A stretch of 64,000 nt of DNA from an uncultured Lachnospiraceae bacterium (GTDB taxonomy: Bacteria; Bacillota; Clostridia; Lachnospirales; Lachnospiraceae): NCBI GenBank assembly GCA_910578175.1, contig CAJTPF010000013.1, forward strand, positions 1 to 64,000, in the 5' to 3' direction. The notes under the pieces were generated by a model. It made no database searches. It saw only the letters and a program-made list of their open reading frames with translations, and had not been told where the DNA came from. Numbering within the stretch: position 1 is the stretch's first letter; each line of letters begins with the position of its first letter. The position numbers were made by a program, and so were the translations under genes. Positions 8,679 to 17,300 of the stretch are shown piece after piece.

Positions 8679-10655
8679 ATGGAAATTACACAGTCTGATT
8701 TAAAAATATTAAAAAACCATCATAAAACCATTCTGGTAAAATGCTACCTCTATCCAATGTTTTCCGATAAAGGAAAAACCACTCTCAATACAAACTATAA
8801 ACCCATTGGAAATCTGGAAGGAGAAATCACGGGCGGCAGCTTCAATATGGATGCATCTTCCGATATCCGGCGGACCTTAAGTTTAAGCCTGTTTGTGAAA
8901 GATTCCTCTCTGGAAATCGGAGAGGATAAAAAAATATGGCTGGATAAATTGATCGGTGTGCAGATCGGATTCGAGTACGGACCGCAGCAGATCCGCTGGT
9001 ATCCTTTGGGAATATTCGTCTTAAAAAGTGCAAACTACAATTACAGTGAAGAAACCAACGAATTATCCCTGGAATGCAGCGATCTGACCTGTCTGCTCAA
9101 CGGGGAACGGGGTGGAATCGTCCGGGGCGCAAAATCTGTATTGATCGAATCCGGCGCTACCGTTACGCCTGCGGTCACCGACGCTATCCAGTCCGACCAT
9201 GCAGGATTCCTTTTGACCCATGAGCATTACACTATGTGGAATGACGATATTCTGCTAGGATTTTCGGTGCATATTCCAAAAGGATCCAATCCATATCCTG
9301 TCAAAAATTCCCCTCCCGTCTATCTCAATATAAATAATCTTGGATATCTGCCGCTGGTAGATTCCAAATTAAATCCCATCCGGTTGTATAAACTGGAAAA
9401 TGATAAACCCTACAGCTTTAAATACGCAAAAAAAGTAACCGGTAATGAAGCAAAGGATTATTTTATATTCAATGAAATGAATACCATACAGGGGGCAATG
9501 GAAAGCTGTCTCCGGCAATTCGGCGGTATAACCGGATATAATATTGCAACTATCGGTTCCACTCAGACAAAAACCCCGGACAATCCTTATCCCTGCCTGA
9601 TTCCCTACGACTTAAGTTTTGACTGCGGAGCATCTGCATATGAGATCATCACCACCCTTAGAAATCTGTATAGCGGATATGACACCTATTTCGACGAAAA
9701 CGGAATCTTTATCTGCGACGAAATTCCTAACGGTGCTGACGAAGACTGTTTGTTTGATGAAACCGTGCTGGAAGAACTGGTAATATCCGAGCAGGACAGC
9801 TATGATCTGACCTCCATCAAAAATATAACCGAGATCTGGGGAAAATCACTGGAAACCCAACATTACTGTCCGGCCCCCGTCTTAACCATAGATACTAAAA
9901 ACCGGATATTAAAAATCGCATTATCAATCGAATATTATGCCACGGATGAACAGGGAAATAAGAATCAGCCATATACTTACATTCCCAATGAGTTAACCGG
10001 ATTTACCTGTCCGGAAATCTCCGGTATGTACAGCCGGACAACCATAAACTCCTACCGTGTACAGATAAAGATCAATGATCTGGAATATATGGATCTCATT
10101 CAGGATTATACAAGCAAAACGCCGGTAACTGCTGCCGATCTGCTTGACAACACCGGATACTGCTTTAAACCAAACTATGCTGATACAAATTCCATATGGC
10201 ATGCCATATTCTACGGCGCCTTTGAGGTACATGCCGTAGATATCCTGCGCAACACGCCGCCTGCTTCCGATGAAATGGAAGCATACAGAAAACAATTTAA
10301 TTGCAATGACATTCATATCACCCGGATTCCCGATGCCCGGTTTTCCGTGGAAAAATGCGGGGAACTTCATCGTTGTCTGTCGGGAGGCGAATATGAGAAT
10401 ATTTATACTGCCGACCTGGCAAGACAGCGGGCCGTCTATGAAAACTGGAAATCTGCAAGGTTTACGGACGGTCTGACCATTACGTCCATCCTGATACCAT
10501 TTCTTGATGTGAACAGAAAAATCAAATATAAATCCAAACGGACAAAGGAGACGGATACCTATCTGATCAACAAGGTATCTTTTTCATTTTCCGATTTTAC
10601 CACCACCATAGAAATGCGAAAATATTATCCTGACTACCCCGAACTAACCACCTAA
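8679..10655 (+). CDS. Phage tail hub-like protein (DUF5048-like N-terminus)
   Basis: Two nearby starts exist, 8667 and 8679. AAAGGAG at 8659-8665 is one base from the first and 13 from the second, so 8679 (MEITQSDL) is preferred. The roughly 658-residue product begins with a domain containing SDIRRTLSLSLFVKDSS, KIWLDKLIGVQIGFEYG and a WYPLGIFVLKS segment, which I recognise from tail hub/tail-spike proteins of clostridial phages. The middle (EIITTLRNLYSGYDTYFDENG) and the end (TYLINKVSFSFSDFTTTIEMRKYYPDYPE) fit a hub with a tail-tube-like fold. It should be the central hub that anchors fibres and lysin; assignment is by resemblance and context. Confidence 0.6.
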   Translation: MEITQSDLKILKNHHKTILVKCYLYPMFSDKGKTTLNTNYKPIGNLEGEITGGSFNMDASSDIRRTLSLSLFVKDSSLEIGEDKKIWLDKLIGVQIGFEYGPQQIRWYPLGIFVLKSANYNYSEETNELSLECSDLTCLLNGERGGIVRGAKSVLIESGATVTPAVTDAIQSDHAGFLLTHEHYTMWNDDILLGFSVHIPKGSNPYPVKNSPPVYLNINNLGYLPLVDSKLNPIRLYKLENDKPYSFKYAKKVTGNEAKDYFIFNEMNTIQGAMESCLRQFGGITGYNIATIGSTQTKTPDNPYPCLIPYDLSFDCGASAYEIITTLRNLYSGYDTYFDENGIFICDEIPNGADEDCLFDETVLEELVISEQDSYDLTSIKNITEIWGKSLETQHYCPAPVLTIDTKNRILKIALSIEYYATDEQGNKNQPYTYIPNELTGFTCPEISGMYSRTTINSYRVQIKINDLEYMDLIQDYTSKTPVTAADLLDNTGYCFKPNYADTNSIWHAIFYGAFEVHAVDILRNTPPASDEMEAYRKQFNCNDIHITRIPDARFSVEKCGELHRCLSGGEYENIYTADLARQRAVYENWKSARFTDGLTITSILIPFLDVNRKIKYKSKRTKETDTYLINKVSFSFSDFTTTIEMRKYYPDYPELTT

Positions 10656-10667
10656 GGAGGAATGACC

Positions 10668-12140
10668 ATGACTTTACCAAATGAAATAAAAGAATCATTA
10701 TCTGCGGCTTTTGCAGACATCAGTACGGAAAACGTTGAAACCGTAAGAGCATATAACCGCCTGATGGAGGCCGCCATAGAAAGCGGAAACTTTTCAGAAG
10801 TAAATTCCTACTGGAACGAAAATGAAAAAACATTAAGCGAGACCATATTGAGAGCTTCCACCGTTAATAATATCCAGAATGCCATTCTGGCTCTGGAAAA
10901 TTATATTATAGAAGGAAAACAGACGGTTAAAACAGGCACGGCCCCACCGGAAGATTTAAATAGCGGTGATATCTGGATACAGACGGATGAAAACCACCGG
11001 ATAATTGCCGTTCATCAATGGAATGGTACCGGTTTTGAAGATTTTTTAATCAGACATCCGGAAATCACCCTGAAAAACGACAGCACATCCGCTTCTTCCA
11101 TGAATACCACAACATCCGAAGATTTTAGTTTTACCACGATCGATACTGTAACAAGGGATACATCCGGTCATGTTTTAAAAGTAAATATGAAAACCATTAC
11201 CATACCAAAAAAGATTTATATGGGAGCTGCCGAATCTGCCAATAAATTTAAGCTGCTGGGTACCCTTAGCACCGATGGTGTCTTAAGCAACGGTAATCTG
11301 GCATCATATTCCTCATTCCCCAATGACTTATACTTTATTCCCGCTACCGGAACCATCGTTGCCAGTCAGCTAAAAGGAAATGCGGAAACCGCTTCTAAAA
11401 TATCAGTCAGTGAACTAAATCCTTCTTCTGCCAAAGCATTTTATCCTGCCATGGTATATAATTCCGTAGCAAACGGCAATTCTTTGTTATATGACAATAA
11501 AAATATCCATTACTCGGTCCTGACCGGTACAAGTACAAAAGCCGGTCAGGCCTATCTTATTTTAGGAAATCCTGATCCTCTCGAAACCGAAGAAAATTCG
11601 TTCGGCGCTCTTCGGCTTTATGGACAAAATTCATATTATGTGACTATTTACGACAGTCAGAATTCTTTAACTGCTAACCGTATCATTTCTATTCCGAATA
11701 AAAACGGAATCATGGCCGTAACATCTGATATAAAATGGGATACACTTGGATACACTCCGATCAATCCTACTTCCTGCCAGCGTATTACAAAATATTATAA
11801 TGCCAGTGCAACTGCAAAACAGCAAAAACATGTTACGATCACATTCCCATGCACCATCCAGGGAACCGTCTGTCATCCCAGAGATCTGATCCGCATAACC
11901 GCCTGCCGCAACACGTCGTCTTCTTCCGGAGTCGGAACCGCCATACTAAAAAGCGCAACCGTTTCCGGCTCTGCCAGCTTCGAACCCATGGGCGGAAACA
12001 GCCTGTCCATTGAAACCCATAAAACCTCCCAGGGAACCGATACCGCCACATTACAATGTTATATCGATATTTACCCCTTTGGATTCTTATTTATAGAAGC
12101 CTCCGATGAATGTAGTGTAAAAATAGCAAACAGTTTTTAA
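10668..12140 (+). CDS. Tail fibre-like protein
   Basis: The start is taken as 10668, seven bases after AGGAGG (10655-10660); the ATG at 10662 is too close. The 490-residue product starts with a helical segment, then a short domain with GTAPPEDLNSGDIWIQ found in many phage fibre-associated proteins, then Ser/Thr/Asn-rich repeats and a beta-rich C-terminus. The phrase KWDTLGYTPINP near residue 360 resembles the repeat that precedes receptor-binding domains in phage fibres. Position after the hub supports a host-binding role. Confidence 0.6.
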   Translation: MTLPNEIKESLSAAFADISTENVETVRAYNRLMEAAIESGNFSEVNSYWNENEKTLSETILRASTVNNIQNAILALENYIIEGKQTVKTGTAPPEDLNSGDIWIQTDENHRIIAVHQWNGTGFEDFLIRHPEITLKNDSTSASSMNTTTSEDFSFTTIDTVTRDTSGHVLKVNMKTITIPKKIYMGAAESANKFKLLGTLSTDGVLSNGNLASYSSFPNDLYFIPATGTIVASQLKGNAETASKISVSELNPSSAKAFYPAMVYNSVANGNSLLYDNKNIHYSVLTGTSTKAGQAYLILGNPDPLETEENSFGALRLYGQNSYYVTIYDSQNSLTANRIISIPNKNGIMAVTSDIKWDTLGYTPINPTSCQRITKYYNASATAKQQKHVTITFPCTIQGTVCHPRDLIRITACRNTSSSSGVGTAILKSATVSGSASFEPMGGNSLSIETHKTSQGTDTATLQCYIDIYPFGFLFIEASDECSVKIANSF

Positions 12141-12173
12141 ACAGACGATAAATCAGAGAAAGGAAGATTTCAG

Positions 12174-12464
12174 ATGAATATTAAATTAAATGAACACATG
12201 ATCGATGCCATCAGTTGCAATTGTATCGGCAATCAATTGACGATCTATCAGAATACAGTCTCTTATGATGAAATTCTGAAACACATCCGCCCGGTCAATG
12301 ATATACGGATATTAAAATATGATGGTTCTGTCATTGAAAGTTATAAAAATATGGTATTAGACAACACAGAACATCCGGATAAAGATCAAACGGAAATGAA
12401 TCTGACATTTATTTTAGCCGAATCTAACAATGAACCGGAATTAACTGAGGATAAAAATATCTGA
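12174..12464 (+). CDS. Small acidic phage protein, unknown function
   Basis: A 96-residue protein with GAGAAAGGAAG upstream of the ATG. It contains ISCNCIGNQLTIYQNTVSYDE and an acidic C-terminus. It lies between the fibre and lysin genes, where phages often place a short fibre-associated or holin-like protein, but it has no membrane segment, so it is not a holin. I do not recognise a family. Confidence 0.5.
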   Translation: MNIKLNEHMIDAISCNCIGNQLTIYQNTVSYDEILKHIRPVNDIRILKYDGSVIESYKNMVLDNTEHPDKDQTEMNLTFILAESNNEPELTEDKNI

Positions 12465-12482
12465 CAAAGTATGGAGGTACAA

Positions 12483-13457
12483 ATGAGAATCAATATTCAT
12501 GCCGGCCACAACCCCGACGGCAGAACCGCCTGCGGCGCCGTAAGCCTGCTCCGGGAAAGTACGGAAGCCCGTCTTGTAAAAGATAAGGTGATCACATATC
12601 TAAAAGAACTGGGACATACGGTTTACGACTGCACCGTAGATAACGGCAGCAGCCAGTATGACGTACTGGCCAAAATCGTCCGAAACTGCAATTCCCATAC
12701 CGTTGACCTGGATATCAGCATACACTTTAATTCCGGCCGAAACGACACTGCCGGAGACGGCAGCAACGGCGGCACGGAAGTATGGGTATATCGTCCGGAC
12801 AGCACCGCATCCCATTACGCCGAAGCCATTGCAAAAAACATATCCGCTCTCGGGTTCCGAAACCGCGGAATAAAAATAAGCAAAGACTTGTACGTCCTTG
12901 CCAATACCAGGGCAGAAGCCTTATTGATCGAATGTTGTTTTGTAGATGATAAAGACGATGTGAATCTATACAACGCCGACGATATGGCAAAAGCGATCGT
13001 AACCGGCATTACCGGCCAGAGCATATCCATTGGTCCTGCCGGTTCCGTCCAACCCCCTGAAAAGCTTATCCCATGCGCAACCATTGAAGATTTTACAAAA
13101 TGGCTGAATTCTTATCTGAAAATAGACCTTCCCATAGATGATATTTTTGATGAAAACGATAAAAAAGCTGCAATTTCAGCCTTTCAGAAGATGGGCAGTA
13201 TTCCCGTCACCGGTCGCTGGGATACAGGTTCCGGTAAACTGGCCAACCGAAGCGCCATGCATATCCGTCTCGGCAATAACGGAAATCTGGTCAAACTACT
13301 GCAGGGTATGCTGATTGTAAACGGAATCTATTTCGGTGAATTGCACGGAATCTTTGACTTAAACACAACCAATACAGTATTGCATTTTCAAAAATACTGG
13401 AATCTGAACCTCCACGGAATTGCAGGTACCCAGGTATGGAAAAAACTGTTGGGATAA
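12483..13457 (+). CDS. N-acetylmuramoyl-L-alanine amidase (Amidase_3) with peptidoglycan-binding domains
   Basis: I choose the ATG at 12483, six bases after GGAGG (12473-12477), not the one at 12471. Residues 1-175 form an Amidase_3 zinc hydrolase: INIHAGHN gives the first zinc His, SIHFNS the second, and ALLIECCFVDD the catalytic Glu. The enzyme would cut the bond between muramic acid and L-alanine. Residues from about 205 on hold two weak peptidoglycan-binding repeats (AAISAFQKM and NTTNTVLHFQKYW). There is no signal peptide, as expected for a phage endolysin that needs a holin or acts from a particle. It is the last gene of the tail block. Confidence 0.9.
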   Translation: MRINIHAGHNPDGRTACGAVSLLRESTEARLVKDKVITYLKELGHTVYDCTVDNGSSQYDVLAKIVRNCNSHTVDLDISIHFNSGRNDTAGDGSNGGTEVWVYRPDSTASHYAEAIAKNISALGFRNRGIKISKDLYVLANTRAEALLIECCFVDDKDDVNLYNADDMAKAIVTGITGQSISIGPAGSVQPPEKLIPCATIEDFTKWLNSYLKIDLPIDDIFDENDKKAAISAFQKMGSIPVTGRWDTGSGKLANRSAMHIRLGNNGNLVKLLQGMLIVNGIYFGELHGIFDLNTTNTVLHFQKYWNLNLHGIAGTQVWKKLLG

Positions 13458-13469
13458 TCATAAAACCAT

Positions 13470-13528
13470 AAAAATGGGACTGTCACGGAAAAACAAATTT
13501 CTGTTTCTGTGACAGTCCCATTTTTTTT
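13470..13528. terminator. Strong intrinsic terminator after the lysin gene
   Basis: Long arms AATGGGACTGTCAC and GTGACAGTCCCATT with paired inner bases, followed by eight T on the + strand and partly T-rich on the - strand. It separates the phage block from the converging chromosomal operon and may act in both directions. Confidence 0.85.
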
Positions 13529-13571
13529 ACGATATTCCATCAACAATCAATTCCGGGAATCCCGAATCTAG

Positions 13572-14333
13572 TTAAATGCTGTCATTAATTTCATATAAAT
13601 ATGCCCGTCCCTGTTTTCCGATCATACGTATAATATCCAGATGACGCAGAATCTGAACCGCAATTCCGGCCATTCCCGAACTTACATGGGCCGCCTTGGC
13701 ATAGTCGGCAGCCGTAAACGTATCCCCCAGTTCAATGGGAAGCATCTGCATATAATCTTCCCTGCCGTCGATCCTCAGTTCTCCGGCAAGCCCCAGGGGA
13801 ATCCGGTCATACCGGACCGAACCCTTCTTTTTATCCCGGCTCCAGCCGTTTAATAACCGTATCTCTTCCAGATCAATGAGCAGTAAACACAGATGAAGAT
13901 GCTCGTCTGACAGATAATTTTTAATCCGGTATAATTCCTTAAACGCATGATAAGGGGTTCCCTTTTTGGGAGATTTTCTTCCTGCTGTGATGGAACCGCT
14001 CTCTTCATCCAGCCATCGCAGATATTTGATATGTGGAATCGGATACACTACGGTCACTTCATAATGTTTCAGGAAACAGCCCAGTTTCTCTCTCAGTTTA
14101 TTAAAATTGGCAGTCTGTATCTCAATGATATTGCCTTCCCGGTAAATATCGGCCACATAGCCGTCCACCGGAATCTCATGATAATCCGTATCCGGCTCCA
14201 TATAATGCTTTACAATAGCATGAACCGTCTTCTCACCCAATGTTCCGATTCCCTGTCTGTCACGCTGAATCCCTAAAACCTTTTTTTTTGCGGTTTCAAA
14301 ACGCTCTGAGGCAGACTGACTGATGTATTCCAT
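13572..14333 (-). CDS. Probable PD-(D/E)XK-fold protein with winged-helix C-terminus
   Basis: Start set at 14333 because GGAG lies six bases upstream; an ATG at 14345 overlaps that site. Residues 30-75 contain GEKTVHAIVKHY, an Asp in VDGYVADIYREGN and IIEIQTAN: the spacing Glu...Asp...Glu-x-Gln is that of PD-(D/E)XK nucleases in which Lys is replaced by Gln. The last 60 residues (FTAADYAKAAHVSSGMAGIAVQILRHLD) read as a winged helix that may bind DNA. It follows polC by about 55 bases in the same direction and would be co-transcribed. A replication- or repair-linked nuclease is a reasonable inference, not shown. Confidence 0.6.
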   Translation of the reverse strand: MEYISQSASERFETAKKKVLGIQRDRQGIGTLGEKTVHAIVKHYMEPDTDYHEIPVDGYVADIYREGNIIEIQTANFNKLREKLGCFLKHYEVTVVYPIPHIKYLRWLDEESGSITAGRKSPKKGTPYHAFKELYRIKNYLSDEHLHLCLLLIDLEEIRLLNGWSRDKKKGSVRYDRIPLGLAGELRIDGREDYMQMLPIELGDTFTAADYAKAAHVSSGMAGIAVQILRHLDIIRMIGKQGRAYLYEINDSI

Positions 14334-14388
14334 ACTAATCTCCATTCCGGTGATAATTCTGCTCCCGGTTCCCGGAACCAGATCCGTT

Positions 14389-17300
14389 CTACTGCTTCAT
14401 AATATCAAACAGCGATATCTGGTTGGATTCCGGCAGATCACCCAATATTCCCAGCTCATCCATAAAATCAATGATGGTTTTGCTGACCTTCGTCCGCATC
14501 CTGAAATCATCCTTGGATAAAAACGGTCCGTCCTTTGCCGCTTCCACAATGGAATCCGCCGCTTTATCCCCCAGACCGTCTATGGCGCTCAATGCCGGCA
14601 TGATCCGGTTTCCGAAAATCTGAAACTTTCTGGCCGCCACCTGAAATAAATCGATCTGTTCAAATTCAAATCCCCTGGCATACATTTCCTGCACCAGTTT
14701 CATATCCTTTAACACGTCTTCTTCCTTGGCGGACAATTCTTTTCTGTCTTTCCGCTTTTTAAAATCCTCGATAAAGTATTCCAGTTTCTCTTTTCCCCGG
14801 CACATATATTCGTAACTGAATGCCGAGGCGCGGATACTGAAATAAGCGGCATAATAGGCCAGCGGATAAAAAACCTTAAAATATGCGATCCGGTAAGCCA
14901 TCATAACGTAAGCGGCCGCATGTGCCTTAGGAAACATATATTTAATCTTCTGACAGGATTCAATATACCAGTCCGGCACGTCATGTTTTTTCATTTCCCC
15001 GATCCATTCCGGTTTCAGCCCTTTTCCCTTACGGACGGACTCCATGATCTTGAAGGACTCCTCGGAATCCAGCCCCATATTGATCAGATAGATCATAATA
15101 TCGTCCCGGGTACAGATGGCGGTGGAAATGGTACAATCCCCTTTCTTGATATAATACTGGGCATTGTTCAGCCAGACATCCGTACCGTGGGACAATCCGG
15201 AAATCCGTATCAGATCGGAAAAGGATTTTGGTTTCGTATCCTTTAACATCTGAATAACGAAATCTGTTCCAAACTCCGGGATTCCCAGGGAGCCCAGTTC
15301 ACAGCCGCCGATATCTTCCGGAGTGATATCCAGGGCTTCGGTTCCGGCAAACAGCGACATCACCTCTTTATTATCCAGCGGAATATCTTTGGCATCCAGT
15401 CCCGTGATATCCTCCAGCATACGGATCATGGTAGGATCATCATGGCCCAGGATATCCAGTTTCAGCAGATTGTGGTCTATGGAATGATAGTCAAAATGGG
15501 TGGTAACGGTTTTGGTGGTCATATCATTGGCGGGATGCTGTACCGGTGTAAATGTATTGATATCCTTGCCGATAGGCAGTACGATGATTCCGCCGGGATG
15601 CTGTCCCGTGGTTCTCCGGACTCCGGTACATCCTTCCGCAATGCGGGTAACCTCGCACCGGCGTTTCCGGATCCCCCGCTCTTCGCAGTACTTCCTTACA
15701 TACCCTTCCGCCGTCTTATCTGCCACGGTACCAATGGTTCCGGCCCGGAAGGTCTGACCCTTTCCAAAGATAACCTCCGTATATTCATGGGCTTTACTCT
15801 GATATTCTCCCGAAAAGTTTAAGTCGATATCCGGCTCCTTATTTCCCTTAAAACCGAGAAAAGTTTCAAACGGAATATCAAACCCTGCTTTCACCAGCTG
15901 TTCCCCGCAGTCCGGGCAGACCCTGTCCGGCATATCGCAGCCGGATGCCCCTACATACTTTTTCACCTCTTCGGAATCAAAATCATAATAATGACACTTT
16001 TTACAGTAATAATGGGCCCTCAGCGGATTTACCTCGGTGATACCAGCCATGGTGGCCACAAAGGAAGAGCCTACGGAACCTCTGGAACCTACCAGATAAC
16101 CATCCTCGTTGGATTTCCACACCAGCTTCTGGGCGATGATATACATTACCGCAAATCCGTTGGAAATAATGGAATTTAATTCCCTCTCCAGGCGCTCCAC
16201 AACGATTTCCGGCAGATGTTCCCCATACATTTCATGGGCGGTATTATAACATATGTCCCGAAGGGTTTGGTCGGAATTCTCAATGACCGGAGGACATTTC
16301 TCCGGGCAGACCGGAAACATATTTTCCGCCATATCCGCAATCTTATTGGTATTGGTCACGACTACCTCATAGGCCTTTTCGCTTCCCAGATACTTAAACT
16401 CCTCCAGCATCTCTTCGGTGGTCCTTAAATATAGCGGCGCCTGGTCGTCCGCATCCTTAAATCCTTTGCTGGCCATGATGATCCTCCGGTACACCTCATC
16501 CTGGGGATCCAGAAAATGGACGTCACAGGTGGCTACCACCATTTTATTAAACTGATTTCCCAAATCCACGATTTTCTTATTGATATCCATCAGATCTTCA
16601 ATGGAATGAATATTTTCATGCCGTTCATCTCCGATCATAAACCGGTTATTGCCCAGCGGCTGGATTTCCAGGTAATCATAAAAATTCACCAGTCCTGCGA
16701 TCACTTCTTCCCCTTTTTCCTCCAGAATCGCCTGATACAATTCCCCTGCTTCACAGGCAGAACCGATGAGCAGTCCCTCCCGGTGCTTTAAAAAATCACT
16801 TTTCGGCACCCTTGGCCACCGGTGATAGTAGGTAACATGGGAATCCGACACCAGCCGATACAGATTTTCCCGGCCGGTTTCATTGACCGCCAGTATGATG
16901 GCATGATAGGAACGTTGTTTCTTAATGTTTTCCACGGAAACGCTGGCCATCTCATTCAGCCCGTCCAATGTAAATACGTCCCGGTCTTTTAACATCTTTA
17001 CAAATTTCACGAATATCTCTGCGGTACATCCGGCATCGTCTACCGCCCTGTGATGATTTTCCAGAGAAACGTTCAATGCCTTCGCCACATTGTTCAGCTT
17101 AAACTTACTGATCTGTGGAATCAGGATTCTTGACAGCGGCACCGTATCCACAATGGTAAAGTCGTGGGGCAGCTTCTGTTTTTCCGCCTCGTTTATAATA
17201 AATCCCGTATCAAATTCCGCATTGTGGGCCACCAGGACGCAATCCCTGGCAAACTCCAGAAATTCCGGTAAAATTTCCTCTATTTCCGGCGCACCCATGA

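Larger units (their letters stand above)
938..13528 (+). mobile_element. Prophage remnant or phage-tail-like particle cluster (tail and lysis end)
   Basis: Eight + strand genes in tail order: tape measure, small protein, two beta-rich baseplate-type proteins, a tail hub, a fibre-like protein, a small protein and an amidase, with short gaps and strong ribosome sites, closed by a terminator. The block points against the flanking housekeeping operon. Structural head genes, integrase and recognisable holin are absent inside the window. The left border is a scar within the tape-measure gene. Whether capsid genes exist further left cannot be seen, so a defective prophage and a tailocin-like particle both remain possible. 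Confidence 0.7.

Noticed and set aside
13529..13571. Prophage attachment site at the right border
   Set aside because: No tRNA, no direct repeat pair visible within the window and no integrase nearby.
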